Assembly: GCA_009926195.1 (NCBI GenBank)
Contig: RFPK01000152.1
Location: 1 to 5,171, forward strand
Reading direction: 5' to 3'
Length of the DNA: 5,171 bases
DNA from: Synechococcaceae bacterium WB4_1_0192
Lineage (GTDB): Bacteria; Cyanobacteriota; Cyanobacteriia; PCC-6307; Cyanobiaceae
Position numbers and translations under genes: made by a program. A model generated the notes under the pieces. It saw only the letters and a list, made by a program, of their open reading frames with translations. It was not told the DNA's origin and made no database searches. The first letter of the stretch is position 1, and every line of letters starts with the position of its first letter. Below, piece after piece: positions 1 to 4,413 of this stretch.

Positions 1-324
1 GATCCAGGGGCCGTCCTCCCCCGGTTCCAGGCCGGCCTCGGCCTCATCGGGTTGCCAGTCGCTGAGGTCGAAGCGCACCGAGACCACCGTCTCAGCGGCG
101 CGCCCGGCCTTGACCATCGTGCTGTTGACAAGGTCCGGCAGGCGTTCCGCCCGCATGCCGCGGCTGCTGGCCAGGCCGAGGCAGAACAGCACGCCGTCGA
201 GGATGTTGCTCTTGCCGGAACCGTTCGGGCCGGTCACCACCGTGAAGCCCGGTTCGAGGGGGATGGTCATCGACCCCCCGAACGACTTGAAGTGCGTCAG
301 TCCGACCTGATTGATGTGAACCAA
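1..324 (-). CDS. smc: Chromosome segregation protein SMC, N-terminal part (cut by window edge)
   Basis: SMC is the ATP-driven DNA loop-forming subunit of bacterial condensin, working as a homodimer with ScpA and ScpB on the nucleoid. The 108 visible residues are its N-terminal head. They begin VHINQVGLTHFKSFGG, contain the Walker A motif GPNGSGKSN at residues 32-40, and continue with LDGVLFCLGL and the SRGMRAERLPDLVN stretch typical of cyanobacterial SMC. The rest (hinge, coiled coils, signature motif, Walker B) lies beyond base 1. No ATG is available: the frame is closed by TAG at about 354-352, and the codon immediately before VHINQ is TTG (324-322), so TTG is the chosen start, with CTG one codon upstream as an alternative. 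No clear Shine-Dalgarno sequence precedes it. The gene is divergent from the microprotein/holin-family pair. Identification is very secure; the exact start is less so. Confidence 0.95.
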   Translation of the reverse strand, partial: MVHINQVGLTHFKSFGGSMTIPLEPGFTVVTGPNGSGKSNILDGVLFCLGLASSRGMRAERLPDLVNSTMVKAGRAAETVVSVRFDLSDWQPDEAEAGLEPGEDGPWI

Positions 325-348
325 CAGGCCCGTGCGCCGAGCGCATGA

Positions 349-376
349 AAGCTAGCTGAAAGGCCGGCCGTTTCAA
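349..376 (-). promoter_or_regulatory. Candidate smc promoter (TTGAAA-16-TAGCTT)
   Basis: Read on the minus strand, TTGAAA (376-371) resembles a sigma-70 -35 box. TAGCTT (354-349) is a weaker -10 match, 16 bp away. It would start transcription roughly 15-20 nt upstream of the TTG codon of smc, so the leader would be very short. The spacing and location fit; the -10 match is mediocre, so this is a suggestion only. Confidence 0.3.
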
Positions 377-379
377 GCT
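354..379. repeat. Imperfect inverted repeat between divergent smc and microprotein genes
   Basis: The left arm AGCTGAAAGGCC (354-365) and the right arm GGCCGTTTCAAGCT (366-379) are complementary apart from two single extra bases in the right arm, and they meet at GGCCGGCC. The dyad covers the spacer and -35 region of the candidate smc promoter. It could be an operator shared by the divergent genes, or simply part of a short leader. No regulator can be named. Confidence 0.4.
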
Positions 380-424
380 GACCTGCCTACGGTTTGATCA
401 GTTCCCGGTCCGACCCGTCCTCCC

Positions 425-571
425 ATGGAGTCCGACATCCCCCGCAACGGCTGCGGTCCTGAAGCCGCCACCACCGTCTCCCTGCCGTCCGAGGACGGTT
501 CCGATCCCGTCACCGCTGGCATCGGCCTGCTGGCCGGACTGCTGCTGGCCTCCGGGCGTCGCTCCGCATGA
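425..571 (+). CDS. Microprotein with a C-terminal membrane anchor like DUF883 (YqjD/ElaB)
   Basis: This 48-residue frame has a polar, acidic N-terminal part (about 1-28) followed by a glycine-rich hydrophobic segment, TAGIGLLAGLLLASGRRS (30-47). That tail closely resembles the C-terminal anchor of DUF883 proteins such as YqjD and ElaB, which in E. coli attach to the inner membrane and have been linked to ribosomes in stationary phase. The long helical N-terminal region of DUF883 is absent. The stop overlaps the next start in an ATGA (568-571), which argues for translational coupling with the DUF1469 gene, as in the yqjD-yqjE order. An in-frame TGA lies just upstream (about 395), so ATG 425 is the first usable start. 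There is no strong Shine-Dalgarno sequence. Function is unknown; the DUF883 relation is inferred from the tail alone. Confidence 0.55.
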   Translation: MESDIPRNGCGPEAATTVSLPSEDGSDPVTAGIGLLAGLLLASGRRSA

Positions 572-972
572 CCGGCAGCGACGGCAACGGCGCCGAGCGT
601 CGCAGGGGGCTGCCGCTGCAGGCGGCCTCGCGGGTCACCGGCCTGGTCAGTTCGGTGATGGATCTGCATGTGCGTATTGCCCTGCAGGAGGCCGATCGCG
701 AGAAGCGTCGCCTGATCGGTGGTGCCCTGCTGCTGGCCGGGGGGCTGGTGACCCTGCTCCTGGCGTTGATCTCCGCCGAGCTGGCGCTGCTGCTGTGGTG
801 CCACGTCGATCGCGGCTGGTCCTGGATTCAGGCGGCGCTGGGTCTGGCGGCCCTTAACCTGCTGCTGACTGGCCTCTTCCTGCGGGTGGGCGGGGTGATG
901 ACCCGGGGGCCCTACCTGCCGGAGACGATGGCCGGACTCACGAAGACGACGCGGGCTCTGCTGGGACGTTGA
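568..972 (+). CDS. Phage holin superfamily III (DUF1469, YqjE-like) membrane protein
   Basis: This 134-residue protein has the layout usual for DUF1469: a charged amphipathic N-terminal helix (about 17-48, ending EADREKRR), then two transmembrane helices at about 48-78 and 84-107, and a short C-terminal tail. The length is normal for the family. Despite the holin name, chromosomal members are not lysis proteins. YqjE of E. coli is the model and its role is unclear. The start ATG overlaps the stop of the 48-residue upstream gene, suggesting a two-gene operon. Its last 35 bp overlap the 3' end of the convergent antiporter gene. The hydrophobic pattern and context support the family call, with no catalytic motif to test. 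Confidence 0.85.
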   Translation: MTGSDGNGAERRRGLPLQAASRVTGLVSSVMDLHVRIALQEADREKRRLIGGALLLAGGLVTLLLALISAELALLLWCHVDRGWSWIQAALGLAALNLLLTGLFLRVGGVMTRGPYLPETMAGLTKTTRALLGR

Positions 973-2278
973 GCCAGCGGCACAGCCGCGGCAGGGTCAA
1001 TCCCTGCAGCAGCAGGTTGAGGATCACCACGATGAACACGATGCTCTGGGCGTTGGCCGCTAGTGCTGTGGCCAACCCCGGCGTCATGCCCCGCAGGCTC
1101 GGAATCTGCCCCACCAGGTTGTAGGAGAGGGCCAGGGGCACGGCGCCCCGCAGGCCGCACCAGGCGATCAGCAGGCTGTCGCGACCGCTGAAGGGTGACA
1201 GGCGCTGAAAGCAGAGCACGCTCAGGGGCCGGGCGATCAGCATCAGCACGGCCGTTGCGGCGATCCCCACCGGCAGCGCTGGCAGCAGCTGGTCCGGTTG
1301 AACCAGCAGACCGAACAGCAGGAAGATGCTGATCTCGGTCATGGTGTTGAACGGCAGCAGCACCTCCTGAATCGAGGTGTGGTTGATCTCCGGATTGCGG
1401 TAGTGCACGTTGGTCATGAACACACCGGTCACGTAGACGGCGACGAATCCGGAGCCGCCCAGGAAATGGCTGCAGCCGAAGTCGATGAAGGCGATCGACA
1501 TCGCCACCACCAGCAGCTGACCCTTCTCCAGATCGGTGCGGTTGATCACCAGCCGGGCCAGATTGCCGAACGCCACGCCCACCAGCACACCGGAACCCAG
1601 CTGCTGCAGCAGCTCGCGCAGCCCGGCCAGCAGCATCGCCGGCAGCGGTTCACCGGTGTGGTTGCCGGCGCTGAACAGGCTGATGCAGATGCCATAGATG
1701 ATCAGCGCCGCTGGATCGTTCACCGACGATTCGAACTCCAGCAGGTGCGCCACCCGTGCCGGCACACTGCGCCGCACCTGGCGCAGCACGCTGAGGGTGG
1801 CACCGGCATCGGTGGAACCCAGGCAGGCGGCGATCAGCAGCGCCGCGCCGATCGGCATGGCGTTGAGCTGGCCGGGCGCGAGGCTGGCGCCACTCTCAGA
1901 GGAGAGCCACCAGATCGAGATCCCCAGCACCAGGGTTGCCGTGGCGACACCGCCGATCGCCAGCATCAGGCCGTAGCGCAGGAAGCCTCGAATCGCCTGC
2001 AGATCGGTCTTGAGGCCGGCGTAGAAGAGCAGCAGCGCCAGGGCGAAGACGTACAGGTTCTGGACCTCGGTGTGGCTGACGTTCAGGCTGTGGACGTTGA
2101 TTGCCAGACCCATCAGCAGCACCCCGAGGATGGCCGGGATGCCGATGCGTACGGAGAAGTGGCTGATCATCAGCGTGCCCAGGTAGACGATGCCGATGAA
2201 CAGCACCTTGGCTTCCAGTGGGATGGCCCCGAGGCGCAGTTCCCCCGCTGCTGCGGCGATCAGGCTCAGGGCTGGCAT
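938..2278 (-). CDS. Cation:proton antiporter, CPA1 type (NhaP/NhaP2-like)
   Basis: This complete 446-residue inner-membrane exchanger would swap H+ for Na+ or K+ and so contribute to salt and pH homeostasis. The protein is almost wholly hydrophobic, with about twelve predicted helices. The ion-binding core is visible: GSTDAGATLSVL around 154-165 (Thr156-Asp157, the unwound-helix TD motif) and EFESSVNDPAALI at 181-193 (Asn187-Asp188, the ND pair of electroneutral CPA1 exchangers). The late motif WCGLRGAVPLALSY at 373-386, with Arg377, is also characteristic. No C-terminal TrkA/RCK regulatory domain is present, so it is shorter than E. coli CvrA/NhaP2. The ATG at 2278 is preceded by GGAG at good spacing. 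It lies 60 bp downstream of the methyltransferase gene on the same strand, and its 3' end overlaps the DUF1469 gene tail to tail. Ion specificity cannot be read from sequence. Confidence 0.95.
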   Translation of the reverse strand: MPALSLIAAAAGELRLGAIPLEAKVLFIGIVYLGTLMISHFSVRIGIPAILGVLLMGLAINVHSLNVSHTEVQNLYVFALALLLFYAGLKTDLQAIRGFLRYGLMLAIGGVATATLVLGISIWWLSSESGASLAPGQLNAMPIGAALLIAACLGSTDAGATLSVLRQVRRSVPARVAHLLEFESSVNDPAALIIYGICISLFSAGNHTGEPLPAMLLAGLRELLQQLGSGVLVGVAFGNLARLVINRTDLEKGQLLVVAMSIAFIDFGCSHFLGGSGFVAVYVTGVFMTNVHYRNPEINHTSIQEVLLPFNTMTEISIFLLFGLLVQPDQLLPALPVGIAATAVLMLIARPLSVLCFQRLSPFSGRDSLLIAWCGLRGAVPLALSYNLVGQIPSLRGMTPGLATALAANAQSIVFIVVILNLLLQGLTLPRLCRWLNVPAEPASSS

Positions 2279-2338
2279 GGGACGGCTCCGGCTCCGGCGC
2301 TGGTGGTGAAATGGACGCTAAGCGGGGCTCCGTTGCGA

Positions 2339-3321
2339 TCAGCGGATTGCGTAATGCAGCCAGCGGCAGTCGATGCCGCCGTTGCTGATCGGAATCCGCC
2401 GGCTGGCCTTCATGCGCAGGGCGCCTGTGAGCTCCGGGTTGCCGCTCAGCAGCCACAGATCCCAGCCGCCGCAGCGCTCCTTCACCATCGCCCCCAGATC
2501 GGCGTAGAGCTGCTCCAGCTCCTCCCGCTCACCGATGCGCTCGCCGTAGGGGGGGTTGCACACCAGCAGACCCGGGCCCGGCGGTGGCTGGAGGTCGCGG
2601 CAGTCGCCGGCCTGCAGCTCCAGCCAGGGCGCCACACCGGCCGCTGCGGCATTGGCGCGGGCCTGGGCGAGCACCGCCGGATCGGTTTCATTGCCCACGA
2701 TCGGCGCCAGCGGACGGCCATCGGCCAGCTGGTCCTGCTCCAGGGCCGCGGCGGCCTCCACTTCCCGGGTCCAGAGACTGGCATCGAAATCAGGCCAGCG
2801 CTCCAGCGCGAAGCGGCGCTGCAGGCCGGGCTGGCGGCCGAGGGCGATGCAGGCGGCTTCGATCAGCAGGGTGCCGGAGCCGCAGAGGGGATCCACCAGG
2901 GGCACCGTTCCGTCCCAGCCGGTCAGGCGGATCAGGCCGGCGGCGAGCGCTGCCAGTCCACCAGGGCGTTCTTCACCTGCAGCGCGTTGTAGTGGCTGTG
3001 GCTGAGGCCGGGGATCGCGCCGCTGGCATCGACGCGGAAGCGCAGATCCGGGGGCAGCCAGGTCTCCCAGTCGGCGGCGTGCTGCACCCCGTCGTAGAGG
3101 TCAGCGCGGCCCCGGCAGGGGAATACGGCGAGTTGGCGCAACAGTCGGAACGGCAGCCGCGCCCGCAGGTGCAGGCGGTAATAGGTGGCCAGATCGGTGT
3201 GGCAGCGCACGGCTCTGCGCAGTGGCTGCACCCCCTGAGCCCCCAGGGCCGCCAGTTCGGCCGCTCCCGCCTCCTCCAGTCCGGGCGGCAGCACCGCCAG
3301 ACAACCAAATGGTTCGGTCAT
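2339..3321 (-). pseudogene. THUMP-domain class I SAM-dependent RNA methyltransferase (RlmL-like), broken by internal deletion and frameshift
   Basis: In intact form this COG0116 family enzyme N2-methylates a guanosine of 23S rRNA (G2445 in E. coli RlmL). The 5' part, from ATG 3321, encodes MTEPFGCLAVLPPGLEEAG and the THUMP region as far as SHSHYNALQVKNALVDWQR (about 125 residues). Four codons later the frame ends at TGA 2934-2932. The methyltransferase part resumes in another frame at about 2947 as LAAGLIRLTGWDGTVPLVDP. It includes SAM motif I DPLCGSGTLLIEAA and the catalytic NPPYGERIG, and ends at 2339 (about 200 residues). Compared with remembered cyanobacterial homologues, about 55 residues between the two are missing, including the LHRRGYR segment; the missing length must be 1 modulo 3. 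Both flanks are otherwise intact, so the lesion is recent or is an assembly error. ATG 3321 follows an AGGGG at suitable distance; an in-frame TTG at 3357 is less likely. Confidence 0.85.
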
Positions 3322-3363
3322 GCCCACCCCTGCAGCCCCTGCGTCCTGCTGCCACAATGCAGG

Positions 3364-3383
3364 AGTCCGGTTTCGGCCGGACT
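3364..3383 (+). other. Hairpin immediately 5' of the tmRNA acceptor piece
   Basis: AGTCCGG (3364-3370) and CCGGACT (3377-3383) form a perfect 7-bp stem with loop TTTCGG. It lies in the precursor leader just before the acceptor piece. No T-run follows, so it is not a terminator. It may guide 5' processing of the permuted precursor. CACAAT at 3353-3358 could be a weak -10 box for the locus. Confidence 0.4.
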
Positions 3384-3434
3384 AGGTGGCTCACACCGGT
3401 GTTTCGGACAGCGGTTCGATTCCGCTCAGCTCCA
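3384..3434 (+). other. tmRNA acceptor piece (3' tRNA-like half, encoded first)
   Basis: The 3' end at A3434 is well fixed by the acceptor strand and discriminator base; the 5' end is estimated from the end of the leader hairpin. It contains the palindrome ACACCGGTGT (3393-3402), which should overlap the segment contributing to helix P2. CTCA at 3390-3393 can pair with TGAG at 3494-3497 of the coding piece, a possible short part of P2. Confidence 0.85.
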
Positions 3435-3467
3435 TTCCCCCGCCCCCGGCCATGCCGGTGGCTCCGC
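3435..3467 (+). other. Intervening segment between the two tmRNA pieces
   Basis: These 33 nt lie between the discriminator base of the acceptor piece and the first base of the coding piece, and are removed in maturation of permuted tmRNAs. The segment is C-rich and holds a 5-bp hairpin, CCGGC (3446-3450) with GCCGG (3454-3458) and loop CAT. With the 7-bp acceptor stem closing below it, the precursor would fold as a tRNA-like stem with a terminal loop, the form expected for RNase P and 3' processing. Confidence 0.8.
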
Positions 3468-3539
3468 GGGGCTGCAATGGTTTCGACGGGGCATGAGGAG
3501 AGTGACTGAAGCCTGCTCGGTCAGAGCGAACCCGTAACA

Positions 3540-3590
3540 GCGAACAACATCGTTCGTTTCTCCCGTCAGACCGCCCCTGTGGCTGCCTGA
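3540..3590 (+). other. tmRNA tag reading frame, ANNIVRFSRQTAPVAA
   Basis: The resume codon GCG (3540-3542) follows GTAACA. Sixteen codons then run to TGA (3588-3590), giving ANNIVRFSRQTAPVAA. The small hydrophobic ending PVAA is the degron recognised by ClpXP-type proteases. The sequence is of the kind recalled for marine Synechococcus and Prochlorococcus tags, differing from them by a few residues. Confidence 0.95.
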
Positions 3591-3638
3591 CCCTAGACAG
3601 GGAGATGGGGTGAGGTCAGCCTTATCACCCAAATGACC

Positions 3639-3660
3639 GCTTGGGGGTGGAAGCCCCCCT
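3639..3660 (+). terminator. Candidate tmRNA terminator hairpin
   Basis: GGGGG (3643-3647) pairs with CCCCC (3654-3658) around loop TGGAAG, just after the last tmRNA hairpin. An alternative pairing is GCTT (3639-3642) with AAGC (3651-3654). The downstream TTCCACTTCTC is pyrimidine-rich but lacks a real T-run, so intrinsic termination is uncertain. Confidence 0.35.
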
Positions 3661-3712
3661 TCCACTTCTCAGAATCACTCCGGAGCGTCCTACCCCTGGA
3701 GCGCCCCGGCCT

Positions 3713-4024
3713 TCAGCTGGCGAAGCCGGTGGCCATCGCGATCATGCCGGCCACGAGCAGCCCAAGGGTGATCGCGATCTCGGCCACCCCGAAAATGACC
3801 CCCAGAATCGCGAACAGTCGTTTCTTGGCTGTGGTGAACAGGGCTGGGAGTCCCAGGCCTGTGCCAACCACGCTGATGAACAGCTGCAGAATCACCGCCA
3901 GTCCCACGACTGCATCGTCTGCATCGAGGCCGGCCAGGATGATCCACAGCAGCACGAAGACGGCGCCGAGCAGTGAAAAGGCGAACGAGATAATCCCCAG
4001 GGTTGAGTGACCGGACCGTTCCAC
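3713..4024 (-). CDS. Small hydrophobic membrane protein of unknown function
   Basis: I do not recognise the family. The 103-residue protein has a short polar N-terminus (MERSGHST) and three likely transmembrane helices at about 9-32, 38-60 and 69-97. They are separated by an acidic loop (DADD, 34-37) and a basic loop (KKR, 67-69), which suggests the N-terminus and the basic loop lie on different sides of the acidic loop. No enzymatic motif is visible. The start is GTG at 4024-4022, with no ATG upstream in frame before the intergenic region and no obvious Shine-Dalgarno sequence. It is tail to tail with the tmRNA locus and divergent from the 39-residue gene. The strongly hydrophobic, regularly spaced composition makes it a likely real gene rather than a shadow of another frame. 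Confidence 0.7.
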   Translation of the reverse strand: MERSGHSTLGIISFAFSLLGAVFVLLWIILAGLDADDAVVGLAVILQLFISVVGTGLGLPALFTTAKKRLFAILGVIFGVAEIAITLGLLVAGMIAMATGFAS

Positions 4025-4027
4025 GCG

Positions 4028-4071
4028 GGTCGCTTATCGCTGACGTGATCGTTGGTCGCGACCTTAGCGAT
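4028..4071. repeat. Palindrome and nested inverted repeats upstream of the small membrane protein gene
   Basis: GGTCGCGACC (4054-4063) is a perfect 10-bp palindrome. Around it, ATCGCTGA (4036-4043) and TTAGCGAT (4064-4071) are complementary with one G-U. GGTCGC (4028-4033) repeats the left half of the palindrome and can pair with its right half (4058-4063). The block starts 4 bp upstream of the GTG codon at 4024, so it lies in the leader or promoter of that gene and could be an operator or an RNA switch between alternative stems. No known binding motif is recognised. Confidence 0.45.
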
Positions 4072-4144
4072 GCCGGCACGCTGTCGCAATAGAGCACCGA
4101 TTGTTGCCACCACTCCTCGCTGCCGCTGCTGCTGCCGACGGTCC

Positions 4145-4172
4145 CTGATTGCTGCTGGTTGCGTCTGATTGC
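4145..4172 (+). repeat. Three direct 8-bp repeats at exactly 10-bp pitch
   Basis: CTGATTGC (4145-4152), CTGGTTGC (4155-4162) and CTGATTGC (4165-4172) begin exactly 10 bp apart with 2-bp spacers TG and GT. One helical turn of spacing puts all three on the same face of the DNA, the layout of tandem sites for a response regulator or similar protein. They lie 61-88 bp upstream of the ATG of the 39-residue gene, and the last base is also the first base of the hairpin that follows. They do not match the HLR1 (RpaB), NtcA or Pho-box consensus as I know them. Confidence 0.5.
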
Positions 4173-4221
4173 GGGAGCAGAGCACCGGCCGGGCTCCGGT
4201 GCTACACACACTCTGTTCCCG
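4172..4221 (+). promoter_or_regulatory. 17-bp nested hairpin in the leader of the 39-residue gene
   Basis: The outer arms CGGGAGCAGAG (4172-4182) and CTCTGTTCCCG (4211-4221) pair over 11 bp with one G-U. The inner arms CACCGG (4183-4188) and CCGGTG (4196-4201) continue the same stem for 6 bp, closed by loop CCGGGCT. The only interruption is a 9-nt bulge, CTACACACA (4202-4210), on the 3' side. The structure ends 11 nt before the ATG at 4233, where it could hide or present the ribosome-binding region. No T-run follows, so it is not an intrinsic terminator. The conserved sequences of the glutamine (glnA / downstream-peptide) riboswitch are not seen. Confidence 0.55.
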
Positions 4222-4232
4222 AATCCGTGACC

Positions 4233-4352
4233 ATGGATTTCGTGCTCTTCGCTTCGGCCGTCGCCCCCAAGGGCCTGCCGGTCATCCTTCCGGCCCTGGC
4301 CGGTGCCGGCATCCTGATCTTCCTGTCGCAGCTGTTCGTTCCCAAGACCTGA
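4233..4352 (+). CDS. 39-residue single-pass membrane microprotein, unknown function
   Basis: The frame from ATG 4233 encodes a short N-terminus (MDFVLFASAVAPKG), one strong transmembrane segment at about 15-34 (containing ILPALAGAGILIFL) and a tail ending VPKT. Size and shape recall the small subunits of cyanobacterial photosystems and NDH-1, but it does not match PsbX, PsbY, PsbM, PsbK, PsbT, PsaI, PsaJ, PsaM, PetG, PetN or Psb30 as I know them, so no identity is claimed. A TTG at 4149 and a GTG at 4227 lie in frame upstream. The TTG start would translate the hairpin and give an unlikely N-terminus, so ATG is preferred. There is no Shine-Dalgarno sequence, common in cyanobacteria. The lyase gene begins 61 bp downstream on the same strand and could be co-transcribed. 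Confidence 0.6.
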   Translation: MDFVLFASAVAPKGLPVILPALAGAGILIFLSQLFVPKT

Positions 4353-4413
4353 AGCGGCCCCGCTCTGGGCAGTCGCATTCATCAGCGTCGCGTTGCCCTC
4401 CTCTCCTGAAGGC

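Larger units (their letters stand above)
3384..3636 (+). ncRNA. ssrA: Transfer-messenger RNA, permuted two-piece form
   Basis: tmRNA, with SmpB, rescues stalled ribosomes: it acts as an alanyl-tRNA and then as a template for a degradation tag. Here the gene is circularly permuted. The 3' tRNA-like half comes first: GTTTCGGAC, T-arm AGCGG-TTCGATT-CCGCT at 3410-3426, and acceptor strand CAGCTCC plus discriminator A ending at 3434. The 5' half follows at 3468 with GGGGCTGCAATGGTTTCGACG. GGGGCTG (3468-3474) pairs with CAGCTCC (3427-3433) over all 7 bp with one G-U. CCA is not encoded. A candidate first pseudoknot precedes the tag: stem GCTC/GAGC at 3515-3518/3524-3527, with loop GGT pairing ACC at 3530-3532. 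Hairpins 3591-3602 and 3608-3630 follow the tag stop. This arrangement is known from marine Synechococcus and Prochlorococcus. The outer ends (3384, 3636) are estimates. Confidence 0.95.

Noticed and set aside
373..804. 143-codon minus-strand frame over the microprotein and DUF1469 genes
   Set aside because: It is Gln/Gly/Pro/Arg-rich without domain signal and lies opposite a better-supported membrane protein.
568..972. Prophage lysis module suggested by the holin family name
   Set aside because: No endolysin, spanin or other phage gene is nearby; chromosomal DUF1469 proteins are common and not linked to lysis.
1298..2992. 564-codon open frame on the plus strand
   Set aside because: It lies antisense to the antiporter and the methyltransferase, is rich in Gln, His, Arg and Ala with no domain pattern, and follows from the strong GC bias of the third codon position in the real genes.
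2932..3357. Intact short 141-residue THUMP protein
   Set aside because: The last residues (SPPA) are out-of-frame reading past the deletion, and the matching methyltransferase half continues at once in another frame, so it is a fragment of one broken gene.
3427..3474. Ordinary tRNA gene ending at the TTCGATT T-arm
   Set aside because: No anticodon arm or D-arm precedes it; the acceptor strand pairs instead with GGGGCTG downstream, which shows the permuted tmRNA.
2584..3537. 317-codon plus-strand frame across the methyltransferase and into the tmRNA locus
   Set aside because: It runs through the tmRNA acceptor piece and spacer, has Arg/Gly/Pro/Ala-rich low-complexity composition and matches no family; it is a GC-rich shadow.
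4149..4232. N-terminal extension of the 39-residue protein from TTG 4149
   Set aside because: It would translate through the 17-bp hairpin and add a basic, cysteine-containing stretch without any feature; the ATG at 4233 gives a coherent small membrane protein.
4145..4232. Glutamine (glnA / downstream-peptide type) riboswitch before the small ORF
   Set aside because: The conserved three-way junction and its signature sequences are not visible; only a simple bulged hairpin is present.
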